The notes below the pieces were generated by a model. That model was given only the letters and a program-made list of their open reading frames with translations. It was not told the origin of the DNA and did no database searches. The position numbers were made by a program, and so were the translations under genes. 16,435 nt of DNA from Lachnospiraceae bacterium UBA3845 (GTDB lineage: Bacteria; Bacillota; Clostridia; Lachnospirales; Lachnospiraceae): positions 1-16,435 of the forward strand of contig DGHP01000025.1 in NCBI GenBank assembly GCA_002392705.1, read 5' to 3'. The number at the start of each line of letters is the position of its first letter. Within the stretch, counting starts at the first letter, position 1. This document shows positions 7,230-13,682 of the stretch, one piece after another.

Positions 7230-7357
7230 ATTGAGCCCGGGTGCAAGGCAGTTTCAGCTGCCGGACTTCATCTGTGCGCTCTCGGCTTTGCGCTCCGCCT
7301 CGGTCGATGAAATTCAGATGCGAAGACCGGGAGCGCGTACGGTTTCATCAGCCGTGG
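7230..7357 (+). repeat. interspersed non-coding repeat, copy B
   Basis: 7230-7298 matches the minus strand of 3793-3861 at 55 of 69 positions without a gap, and the end (about 7341-7357, TTTCATCAGCCG then TGG) matches the far end of copy A. The GGCAG/CTGCC hairpin is fully paired here, while in copy A it has one mismatch, so the structure is kept despite base changes. The middle is shorter than in copy A. It lies directly upstream of a broken DUF554 gene. Confidence 0.65.
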
Positions 7358-7423
7358 ATCGCAGCCGCAGCGAAATTCCGGAAGGGATTGCACCTTGACA
7401 TACGCAGTTATTTCCTTTTATGA

Positions 7424-7756
7424 TATCTGCTGCGGCCTGCAGCAGGAACTCTTCTCCCGCTGTTTTCCCGCATACTATACTTTCATGCAGCAGGAAACGC
7501 ACTGTTTCCGGCATCTGCCGGCAGTATCTTCTCCGCGATTCCGGTCGGTGTCCTGCAGGGAAGCGTCACGCTTCTGGCCCGGCTCATCCAGCCGATGATG
7601 ACACAGGCTGCTCTTGATCATATATCCCTGACCGGCAGTATTCTCATCCTCTGCGTCGGAGTCAATCTGGTCTGGAAGGGCACCATCAAAGTAGCCAATC
7701 TGCTGCCGGCCCTGCTCTTCACCGTTTTATTTGCCTTCCTGCCGCTTCCTCTGTGA
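7424..7756 (+). pseudogene. C-terminal remnant of a DUF554 family membrane protein
   Basis: The frame open from 7424 to the TGA at 7754-7756 has no usable start and no ribosome binding site. From about 7502 its translation reads like the C-terminal third of DUF554 (YdfK/YqgA-like) inner membrane proteins: IFSAIPVGVLQGSVTLLA, then an ILILCVGVNLVWKG helix and the family-typical IKVANLLPALLF ending. DUF554 proteins usually have about 230 residues; only about 75-85 recognisable ones remain. The preceding translated stretch (about 7424-7500) does not resemble the family and repeat copy B sits just before it. A terminator follows at 7806. The function of DUF554 is not established. Confidence 0.75.
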
Positions 7757-7805
7757 GAGCGGCTCCTGTCCGGCTAATGGAAGCCCGATCACAATAACTC
7801 TGAAT

Positions 7806-7871
7806 AAAGCCTTTCAGCTGTCAGACATCTGATCCCGATAATCAGAGATGAAGGCAGTTGAAAGGCTTTTT
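7806..7871 (+). terminator. terminator after the DUF554 remnant
   Basis: AAAGCCTTTCA (7806-7816) and TGAAAGGCTTT (7859-7869) form a perfect 11-bp outer stem. Inside it, CATCT/AGATG and GAT/ATC pair as well. Five T (7867-7871) follow. Its descending arm overlaps the -35 box of the next gene. Confidence 0.7.
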
Positions 7872-7887
7872 GATTGAATGCTATAAT
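7858..7887 (+). promoter_or_regulatory. promoter of the TIM-barrel gene
   Basis: TTGAAA (7858-7863), an 18-bp spacer and TATAAT (7882-7887), with TG one base before the -10 (extended -10). This sets transcription start near 7894 and rules against a TTG start codon at 7858, since that TTG is part of the -35 box. Confidence 0.7.
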
Positions 7888-7950
7888 CATGGAAGAAGAA
7901 ATCAGTCCGGAGCTGACCAGGTAATTGCCGATGCGAAAGGAATCCTTGAT

Positions 7951-8652
7951 ATGAATAATACCCCTGAACTGATTGTCATGCTTACCTACGCGGATCTGAC
8001 TGTTGAAAACGCGGCCGGGATCTTTGAACAGTGCAAGAATACAAAGGCAAAATACTGGGGGTTCAAAGAGATTCCCCTCCCTCCTGATCAGATGAAGGAA
8101 CTTTTTGCCTATATGAAACAATGCGGCAAGCACACCGGTCTTGAGGTGGTGGAATACACGGAAGAAAAATGTCTTGCAGGCGCCCGCATGGCAGCTGCAT
8201 GCGGCTGCGAATTTCTGATGGGAACCGCCTTCTTCGACTCCGTCAATGATCTGTGCCGGGCGGAAGGAATCAAATATCTCCCCTTTGTCGGGCATGTCTC
8301 CGGAAGGCCCTCCATTCTGGAAGGTACGGTTGAAGAAATGATCGCGCAGGCCGGTACTTATCTGGAAAAGGGTGCTTACGGAATTGACCTGCTGGGTTAC
8401 CGGCACGCAGAAAACCCCGCAGCCCTGAACCGTGCCTTCGTCGCCTCCGTCAGTGCCCCTGTCTGCCTTGCAGGCAGTATAAACAGCTACGAACGGCTCG
8501 ATGAAGTAAAAGAAGCCGCTCCCTGGTCTTTCACCATCGGAAGCGCCTTCTTCGACAATCGTTTTGGCGGCAGTTTCGCCGAACAGATTGATAAAGTATG
8601 TGATTATATGCTTCAGCCGCTGTCCGGCCGGAAGCCTTCGATGCAGAATTAA
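7951..8652 (+). CDS. TIM-barrel-like protein of unknown function
   Basis: A 233-residue cytoplasmic protein. Evenly spaced strand-like segments suggest a beta/alpha barrel: ELIVMLTY (6-13), KYWGFKE (34-40), TGLEVVEYT (62-70), EFLMGTAFF (87-95), KYLPFVG (108-114), YGIDLLGYR (143-151), PVCLAGSI (170-177) and SFTIGSAFF (193-201). The AGSI and IGSAFF turns late in the fold resemble phosphate-binding turns of phosphosugar barrels, but I see no catalytic motif that names an enzyme. It looks like a conserved Clostridia family annotated only as hypothetical; this is recollection, not a search. The frame stays open back to 7858, but the promoter and terminator there, plus AAAGGA 9 nt before the ATG at 7951, favour this start. 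It is transcribed alone and converges on the HAD-VanW gene. Confidence 0.75.
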   Translation: MNNTPELIVMLTYADLTVENAAGIFEQCKNTKAKYWGFKEIPLPPDQMKELFAYMKQCGKHTGLEVVEYTEEKCLAGARMAAACGCEFLMGTAFFDSVNDLCRAEGIKYLPFVGHVSGRPSILEGTVEEMIAQAGTYLEKGAYGIDLLGYRHAENPAALNRAFVASVSAPVCLAGSINSYERLDEVKEAAPWSFTIGSAFFDNRFGGSFAEQIDKVCDYMLQPLSGRKPSMQN

Positions 8653-8721
8653 CTCCGGGGATAAATCCCGGCAGTGATCATTCCCTCTGCTTTGCAGAAC
8701 CTGTCTGCATTCCGTTTAAAG

Positions 8722-10122
8722 CTAACGGATCAGCTCCTCCGGAATCAGCGAGGGATCAAACATCACCCTGGAGTGGTTGTTCAGCAGGAGTGTGCGTTCC
8801 ACCAGTTTTCCGCTTTCGCGGTCCAGAGTCTCCTTATAGATTCTGGAAATGCGGTAATAGCTGTCCCCTTCTCTGTGGAAATGATGGTCTTCTTCGGCCA
8901 GTCTGTACTCCCAGGGGTACGCTCTCCTGCTCCTCAGCTCACCTTTGAGCATCCCGTCCTCACACCATAAAAGCAGCTGGACATCCTGATCCGTATCATT
9001 GCGGAAGCGATAATCTATGTAGTTATAGCTGACCGCCGTTCCTGCGCTGAAAGGAACCCTCTTCCAGCCCGGATCCGGTGCCAGGGCATCGGAATGATTG
9101 TGAAACTCTGTCACTGTCATAGGGCTGTGAACAACCAGCAGATGGATCGAATTGCCCAGATTGCACAGACCGCCTCCCAGCCCCGGGCGGAGCTGATTGC
9201 CGATAATAACGCGGCCGTCCCTGTATCCCTTTCTTCTCGTTGTCTTTCCGACAGTATGCCAGAAGGAAAAGACTTCACCCGGCCGGATAATGATTCCGTT
9301 GATCTGCCGGCAGGCAAGATCGATATTGACCGCTTTGTTTTCCTGCAGGACAGGATCAATCCCGGGTCCCGTCTTAATCAGGCCGGAACTCACCGAAGAA
9401 ACCAGATTCGGCAGCTTCTTTTTCCGAATCGTTTCAGCGAACCGTTCTCTGTTCAGCAGATCCTGCATGTGCCGCCTGGCAATCTCTTTCTGAGTGGAGA
9501 TCTTATAAAAAAGTGGATTCCTGTCGCAGAAAAGGACCTTTTCCTTTTCCTTTTCCTTCTTTTCTCTGCCGCCCTGTCCCTTCGTTTCTGTCATCTTCCT
9601 GCTCCTGATGCTGTCAGGCGTTCCATAAAATCTGCTGTGTTTCCAGACATACAGAACCACCATCTCCAGGTACCGCCTTTTGCCGATCCGTATCTCATTT
9701 TCTCCTTTGATAAAGTGCACCAGGATACTGTCTATTCCGCTCCGGTTCGCCCCGCGGATATCGGTAAAAACCTGATCGCCGATGCAGAGTGCTTCTTCTT
9801 TCGCAATTCCGAGCATCCTTACAGCTCTCAGATAAGCTTCCGGATCCGGCTTGCCCGCGTCACAGATATACAGCGTATCTATATTTCTGATAAAACGCAG
9901 CACGCGCTCTTCATCATTGTTGGACAGGAGGATCGTCTTCAGACCTGTCTCATGAATCGTGCGGAAAAGCCGGTCAATCTCCGGCGTCGAATCATCTCCG
10001 TGGTGAACCAGTGTATTGTCTATATCAAACAGGATTCCTCTGTAGCCGTGCCTGTAAAGCTTCTGATAATCGAGCTGAAAAACACTGTCCGCATAGGCGG
10101 ACGGATAGAATTCCCTGATCAT
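8722..10122 (-). CDS. fusion of YqeG-like HAD phosphatase and VanW family protein
   Basis: A 466-residue protein with two parts that are usually separate. Residues 1-175 are a YqeG-type (subfamily IIIA) HAD phosphatase: MIREFYPSAYADSV start, motif I FDIDNTLVHH with Asp33 and Asp35, motif II SNN at 67-69, Lys91 in GKPDPE, and motif III GDQVFTD at 115-121. Residues 180-466 are a VanW-type protein: FYKISTQKEIA, NIDLACRQINGIIIRPGEVFSFW, GGGLCNLGNSIHLLVVHSPM and a DQDVQLLLWCED stretch. VanW is an accessory protein of vanB-type glycopeptide resistance clusters; its chemistry is unknown and no van genes are nearby, so this does not indicate resistance. The start at 10122 follows AGAGGA with good spacing and matches typical YqeG starts. 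The frame remains open to 10344 but overlaps the DUF1232 gene. A KEKEKEK linker is encoded by a CCTTTT repeat (9537-9554). Confidence 0.85.
   Translation of the reverse strand: MIREFYPSAYADSVFQLDYQKLYRHGYRGILFDIDNTLVHHGDDSTPEIDRLFRTIHETGLKTILLSNNDEERVLRFIRNIDTLYICDAGKPDPEAYLRAVRMLGIAKEEALCIGDQVFTDIRGANRSGIDSILVHFIKGENEIRIGKRRYLEMVVLYVWKHSRFYGTPDSIRSRKMTETKGQGGREKKEKEKEKVLFCDRNPLFYKISTQKEIARRHMQDLLNRERFAETIRKKKLPNLVSSVSSGLIKTGPGIDPVLQENKAVNIDLACRQINGIIIRPGEVFSFWHTVGKTTRRKGYRDGRVIIGNQLRPGLGGGLCNLGNSIHLLVVHSPMTVTEFHNHSDALAPDPGWKRVPFSAGTAVSYNYIDYRFRNDTDQDVQLLLWCEDGMLKGELRSRRAYPWEYRLAEEDHHFHREGDSYYRISRIYKETLDRESGKLVERTLLLNNHSRVMFDPSLIPEELIR
9592..9606 (-). promoter_or_regulatory. internal Shine-Dalgarno and ATG before the VanW part
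   Basis: AGGAG (9606-9602), seven bases, then ATG (9594-9592) lie in frame at codon 177, exactly at the domain junction. Start here gives a free-standing 290-residue VanW protein, the usual size for that family. The site suggests that two products may be made. Confidence 0.55.
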
Positions 10123-10186
10123 CGGCCATCCTCTCAGCATATCGTGCAGGTCCATAACTCCGGAAAACAGCTTTGCAGGCCTTCTG

Positions 10187-10726
10187 TCAGCCCGCTGCCA
10201 CCGGACCTGTGAAAGCATCTGCAGACGCTTCATGTTCCGTTTCCTGCAGCGTTTCCTGATCTTTTTCCTGCCCGGCTTCTGTTTCCATATCCGGCCGGGC
10301 CGCCTCGTCCTCTGTCTGCTCCGCCTGATGCTGAAGTTTTTCATCTCTCCACTGCTTATACGCGTTCAGCTCCGGCTCGCAGAATTTCAGGGCAAATCCA
10401 AGAACAGAAACGTCATCCACATATCCGACAACCGGAATATAATCCGGAACCAGATCTTTTCTCTTTACCAGATAGATGAAGGCACTCACGACCGTCACGA
10501 TCACCTTGACCGGCACCTCCGTGTACTCCTTCGTGATAAAGCTCTTTACCAGAGAAATCGTAAGCGGGACATTTGACAGGACAGGGCCGGCTACCGGAAT
10601 CTCTTTTAATCTCTCCTCGAGAGCAATCAGGAGCGCATCTACTTTGGAACTGTCCTTAAGAAGTTCCTGTGCCTCATTCATGCCGCCGGCCACGATTTCT
10701 TTTGCCTTGCTCAGATCAACTTCCAT
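10187..10726 (-). CDS. DUF1232 (YkvA-like) membrane protein
   Basis: A 179-residue protein with a DUF1232 core at about 71-112: VPVKVIVTVVSAFIYLVKRKDLVPDYIPVVGYVDD in pieces, with the characteristic PDYIPxxGYxDD motif at 94-105. It probably has one or two hydrophobic helices and sits at the membrane. The N-terminal 60 residues are helical and contain another hydrophobic stretch (AGPVLSNVPLTISLV). The last 50 residues are rich in Glu and Gln and look disordered. AGGAG lies 6 nt before the ATG at 10726; the frame extends to 10804 without a better start. The HAD-VanW gene begins 64 bp downstream on the same strand, so they are probably cotranscribed. The family has no established biochemical function. 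Confidence 0.82.
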   Translation of the reverse strand: MEVDLSKAKEIVAGGMNEAQELLKDSSKVDALLIALEERLKEIPVAGPVLSNVPLTISLVKSFITKEYTEVPVKVIVTVVSAFIYLVKRKDLVPDYIPVVGYVDDVSVLGFALKFCEPELNAYKQWRDEKLQHQAEQTEDEAARPDMETEAGQEKDQETLQETEHEASADAFTGPVAAG

Positions 10727-10855
10727 ACCATTCTCCTCACTTAACATAATTTTGTTTACAGTTCCGCTGCCCGTCAGAAGCAGCATGGAATGATAAACGC
10801 TCAATTACACAGCTTTCATAGCATATGTACTGTGTTTTTGCAAGAAGGAATTCCG

Positions 10856-10890
10856 GGTATACGCCTGACAGACAGATTCCTGTGTATACC
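10856..10890. repeat. inverted repeat GGTATAC/GTATACC between kamA-like and DUF1232 genes
   Basis: GGTATAC (10856-10862) and GTATACC (10884-10890) are perfect inverted 7-mers 21 bp apart. There is no T-run on either side, so this is more like an operator or mRNA hairpin than a standard terminator. It sits just after the KamA-like stop codon and 130 bp before the DUF1232 start. Confidence 0.45.
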
Positions 10891-10901
10891 TTTATCTGTA
10901 C

Positions 10902-12002
10902 TCAGACCGTATCCAGCCAGCACTGGTCCTGATCAAGCTCTTTCAGGAATATGCGGGACTGGTCAGCCAGGGCTTTTGCCTGATGGTATTTGAAAAGCAT
11001 CCTCCCGTCCCCGGCCGGTCCGAGGATTTCAATCTTTCCGGTCGGATGGGACATACAGTAATGAAAGCTTTTTGCCTGGCCGTTCATCTGCTCCTTTGCT
11101 TTTTCAACAATCCGTGAACCTGTTATAAGCGGAAGCTGGAACTCATCCAGAGCGCCTCTTGCCGGCCTGCACTGGAAAATATAGTATGGGATTACGCCGA
11201 AAGAGACGAGGCCGTTCATAAGCCTTCCAAGCGTATCCGGATCGTCATTGACCCCCTTCAGCAGCACAGTCTGGTTTCTGACCGCGCACCCGCAGCCTTT
11301 CAGGACTGCGACTGCCTTTTTTGCCTCATCCGTTATCTCCCTGGGATGATTAAAATGAGTAACGATCACAATCTGTTTTTTCAGACAGTATTTTTTCAGA
11401 ATCGACAGAAGCTCCTGATCCTCATAGATTCTCGCAGGAAGCACGACCGGTGTCCTGGTGCCGATCCGGATAAAATCAAGGGCGGGAATCTCCGAAAAAG
11501 CCTGCAGGTATTCCTCTATATGGCGGTTGACATTGATCAGCGCATCCCCGCCGGACAGAAGCACATTATTAATCTCCGGATGCTCTTTCACATAGCGGAC
11601 CATGTCCGGAATATGGGAGGCGATCTCGTCCTGGGTTGAACCTACCATCCGTTTCCGGAAGCAGAAGCGGCAGTACATCGAGCACTGGTTCGTCGTCAGA
11701 ATCAGCGCCGTCTGCCGGTACTTGTGCTGCATCCCCCGGGTGACGGTGTTTGAACTCTCCCCGCTCGTATCTTCATGTCCTGTCTCAGAAAGCTCCTGCA
11801 GTCCCGGAATACAGATCTTCCGGATCGGATCATCCGGATCTGAAAGGTCAATCAGTTTCAGATAATAGGGCGGTATACAGATCGGATACTTCTCAGAAAC
11901 AGTTCTGATCCATTCTTTATCAGAGCCATTCAGTCCTATAGCCGTGGCAAGCTGATCCACATCTCTGATGCATTCTGAAAGAAGTTGATTTAATATAGAC
12001 AT
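10902..12002 (-). CDS. KamA-family radical SAM protein (lysine 2,3-aminomutase-like)
   Basis: A 366-residue radical SAM enzyme of the KamA family. Cys107, Cys111 and Cys114 in CSMYCRFCFRKR would hold the 4Fe-4S cluster that cleaves S-adenosylmethionine. LLSGGDALI (148-156) is the glycine-rich SAM motif, and Lys323 in SHPTGKIEI is at the place of the PLP lysine of lysine 2,3-aminomutase. The two aspartates that bind the lysine substrate in the Clostridium subterminale enzyme appear to be missing: the YIFQC segment continues RPARG where the true enzyme has a DLSxG segment, and the VDAPGG region reads CMSHPTG. It is also shorter than true KamA (about 416). The substrate may therefore be a different amino acid or a protein. 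AAAGGAG lies 6 nt before the ATG. It heads a minus-strand series with the DUF1232 and HAD-VanW genes, 175 bp apart from the next. Confidence 0.87.
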   Translation of the reverse strand: MSILNQLLSECIRDVDQLATAIGLNGSDKEWIRTVSEKYPICIPPYYLKLIDLSDPDDPIRKICIPGLQELSETGHEDTSGESSNTVTRGMQHKYRQTALILTTNQCSMYCRFCFRKRMVGSTQDEIASHIPDMVRYVKEHPEINNVLLSGGDALINVNRHIEEYLQAFSEIPALDFIRIGTRTPVVLPARIYEDQELLSILKKYCLKKQIVIVTHFNHPREITDEAKKAVAVLKGCGCAVRNQTVLLKGVNDDPDTLGRLMNGLVSFGVIPYYIFQCRPARGALDEFQLPLITGSRIVEKAKEQMNGQAKSFHYCMSHPTGKIEILGPAGDGRMLFKYHQAKALADQSRIFLKELDQDQCWLDTV

Positions 12003-12054
12003 AAAACGCTCCTTTCTTTCTGAATTATATGCTCGATACGTCGAATCTAAATAA

Positions 12055-12060
12055 ATTATA
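12055..12060 (-). promoter_or_regulatory. -10 element upstream of KamA-like gene
   Basis: A perfect TATAAT on the minus strand 52 bp before the start codon. The -35 region is poor. A second TATAAT lies closer to the gene (about 12023-12028) but would leave almost no leader. Confidence 0.4.
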
Positions 12061-12246
12061 CCGCAGAAAAGTGAAATTTTTGTGTATTAATTCTCTGTTT
12101 CTTTTCCAGTTTTCGCCTTGTCCGTACAAAAAGCATAAAAATCAGTCAGAAGTCCCGGGCGCATTTATGCGTTTTCTAAGAAAAACACTGCTTCTGTCAG
12201 TTTTCACTTAGCGCCTCCGGCGGATCGCAGTACCGCGCATCCTGTT

Positions 12247-13371
12247 TCAGCCGCGTTCCTGGTTTTCATCCGCGTCTTCCGCCACCATCATTCTGGCCAG
12301 TGAAGAATTCTTATACCGCCTGTCACCCGTCACCTCCCTGATCACACGGATCCCCTCCGGAAGGATGACCGGCTCATCAGCGTTTCTGAGTTCGATCTCC
12401 AGCACAGCCTGCTTCTTCCACTCCGGATACAGATCGATCTCATAATAGCGGTTATTCTCCGCCAGACTATATCTCGTTTTTCTGATCGGTCTTGCCTCCG
12501 GATCGGCATCCGCAAGCTGTTTGATATAGGCGCTTTCGCTGAGGCGCTCCTCCAGTACCACTCTCCGGGTCGGCGAAATCGGGCGTTTTTCGGAGCGATA
12601 GTAAATATAGTGGCCGTCGATCCCACGTTTGCGCAGCCGGATCTGAATATCCGGACTGCTCTTAAGGTAAGTCTGCACGATCTCCACCTTCCTGCAGTTC
12701 GGCAGAGACTCCAGCCATCCTGTATCCGGACAGGCGATCAGGAACTTTCTCTCAATCTCCATGGGATCCGGTTCACCCAGGAAGGACACGATCTCCGCAA
12801 TCAGTTTTTCCAGTTTCGTCCGGAAATCTGTCCCATTGTCAATAATTTTCAAATGCGGATGCCCGGTCCATGCTGCGATCAGCTTGTCATCCATGGCAGC
12901 AGCTTCTTCCACCGTCTCATAGCGCGCCGCGTTATTGGCTGTCGTATATGCCTCCTCAGCTCCTTTCGCGGCGGTCACCAGATGAAAGACCGCATCGTAG
13001 CTTTCCCGCAGTGTCAGTTCATCGATGCCAAGGCCGTCCAGAACCTGCTTCCACTCTTCCGGGGTCATATAAGCCCTGTTGTCAAGCCCGCCCCGGTCGC
13101 AGACAATCAGAATCTTCTCATCCTTCATGGTCCGGGCAGCCTGCTCAAAAATGGCTTCTTTTTCCATCTGAAGGCGGACCTGGCATCTCTGGTAATCCAG
13201 ATTCGTACCGCAGGTCCAGGGTGCCACGCCTCCCGAAATCAGTTCCGTGGCTGTCTCCGGGATAAACAGAACCCTGTAGCCCCGTCTGGTAAATTCATTC
13301 TGGATCCAGCTGAGAGCGGTCGTCTTGCCCGCGCAGGGTCCCCCTGTGATCACAATCTTTCTCATCATCAT
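12247..13371 (-). CDS. P-loop NTPase fused to a CYTH (triphosphate tunnel) domain
   Basis: A 374-residue cytoplasmic fusion. Residues 1-200 are a P-loop domain of the AAA_28/NadR-kinase-like type: Walker A GGPCAGKTT at 10-18 and Walker B-like ILIVCDRG at 87-94. Residues 204-365 are a CYTH domain: the EIERKF signature at 205-210, basic tunnel residues in IRLRKRG (244-250), and acidic metal ligands in YEIDLYPEW (310-318) and LEIELRN (324-330). CYTH proteins bind triphosphates and divalent metal ions (ThiT, adenylyl cyclase IV, inorganic triphosphatases). The fusion is known in Bacillota, but its substrate is not; a kinase or phosphatase acting on a nucleotide or polyphosphate is plausible. The start is the first of three consecutive ATG codons, 6 nt after GGAGG. 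It has its own extended -10 promoter and looks monocistronic. Confidence 0.87.
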   Translation of the reverse strand: MMMRKIVITGGPCAGKTTALSWIQNEFTRRGYRVLFIPETATELISGGVAPWTCGTNLDYQRCQVRLQMEKEAIFEQAARTMKDEKILIVCDRGGLDNRAYMTPEEWKQVLDGLGIDELTLRESYDAVFHLVTAAKGAEEAYTTANNAARYETVEEAAAMDDKLIAAWTGHPHLKIIDNGTDFRTKLEKLIAEIVSFLGEPDPMEIERKFLIACPDTGWLESLPNCRKVEIVQTYLKSSPDIQIRLRKRGIDGHYIYYRSEKRPISPTRRVVLEERLSESAYIKQLADADPEARPIRKTRYSLAENNRYYEIDLYPEWKKQAVLEIELRNADEPVILPEGIRVIREVTGDRRYKNSSLARMMVAEDADENQERG

Positions 13372-13512
13372 ATGCCGCCTCCGTATTCTCCCTGAAAACC
13401 GGTCTCTGTACCCACTCTCACCTTATGTCAGCACGCCGTGCGCCATCTTCTGCCGGCCCGGCAAACCGGATCTGATCCTAAAATGGCTGGGAACAGCAGC
13501 TTTTATACAGAC

Positions 13513-13521
13513 ATTATACCA
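13513..13521 (-). promoter_or_regulatory. extended -10 promoter of NTPase-CYTH gene
   Basis: On the minus strand TGGTATAAT: a perfect TATAAT (13518-13513) with TG one base upstream, and no clear -35. It lies about 140 bp before the start codon, giving a leader of about 135 nt with no riboswitch that I recognise. Confidence 0.5.
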
Positions 13522-13594
13522 TACCGGCAGCGCCGAAACCGGCCGGCAGCTCTTTTCATTCCGCATTTTTCAGCTGTTCTGATTCATTGTCCTG

Positions 13595-13603
13595 TGTTAT
13601 AAT
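13595..13603 (+). promoter_or_regulatory. extended -10 promoter of the secreted repeat protein
   Basis: TGTTATAAT: a perfect TATAAT (13598-13603) with TG one base upstream and no good -35. The leader runs about 72 nt and contains a TTCCCG/CGGGAA hairpin (13630-13645). Confidence 0.55.
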
Positions 13604-13682
13604 ATTCTGCATAAGAGTTACTTCGGGTGTTCCCGTTCACGGGAATGGCAAAAACTCATATCTCAGGGAGGATACAGGAATC

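Noticed and set aside
8650-8702. Short hairpins (CCGGG/CCCGG and TCTGC/GCAGA) between the TIM-barrel and VanW genes as terminators.
   Set aside because: Both stems are only five base pairs and neither has a U-run on either strand.
8722-9594. VanW as a sign of vancomycin resistance.
   Set aside because: No vanH, ligase, vanX or VanRS two-component genes are present, and VanW-family proteins are common in Clostridia without resistance.
10123-10344. Upstream extension of the HAD-VanW frame by 74 residues.
   Set aside because: The extension is Arg/Lys-rich shadow of the DUF1232 gene's coding strand in another frame; the start at 10122 has a Shine-Dalgarno and matches the usual YqeG N-terminus.
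12165-12240. Possible third copy of the interspersed repeat or a terminator after the NTPase-CYTH gene (CCCGGGCGCA, AAAAC...GTTTT).
   Set aside because: Beyond a 10-nt match the repeat core does not align, and the hairpin has a bulged, A/T-weak stem.
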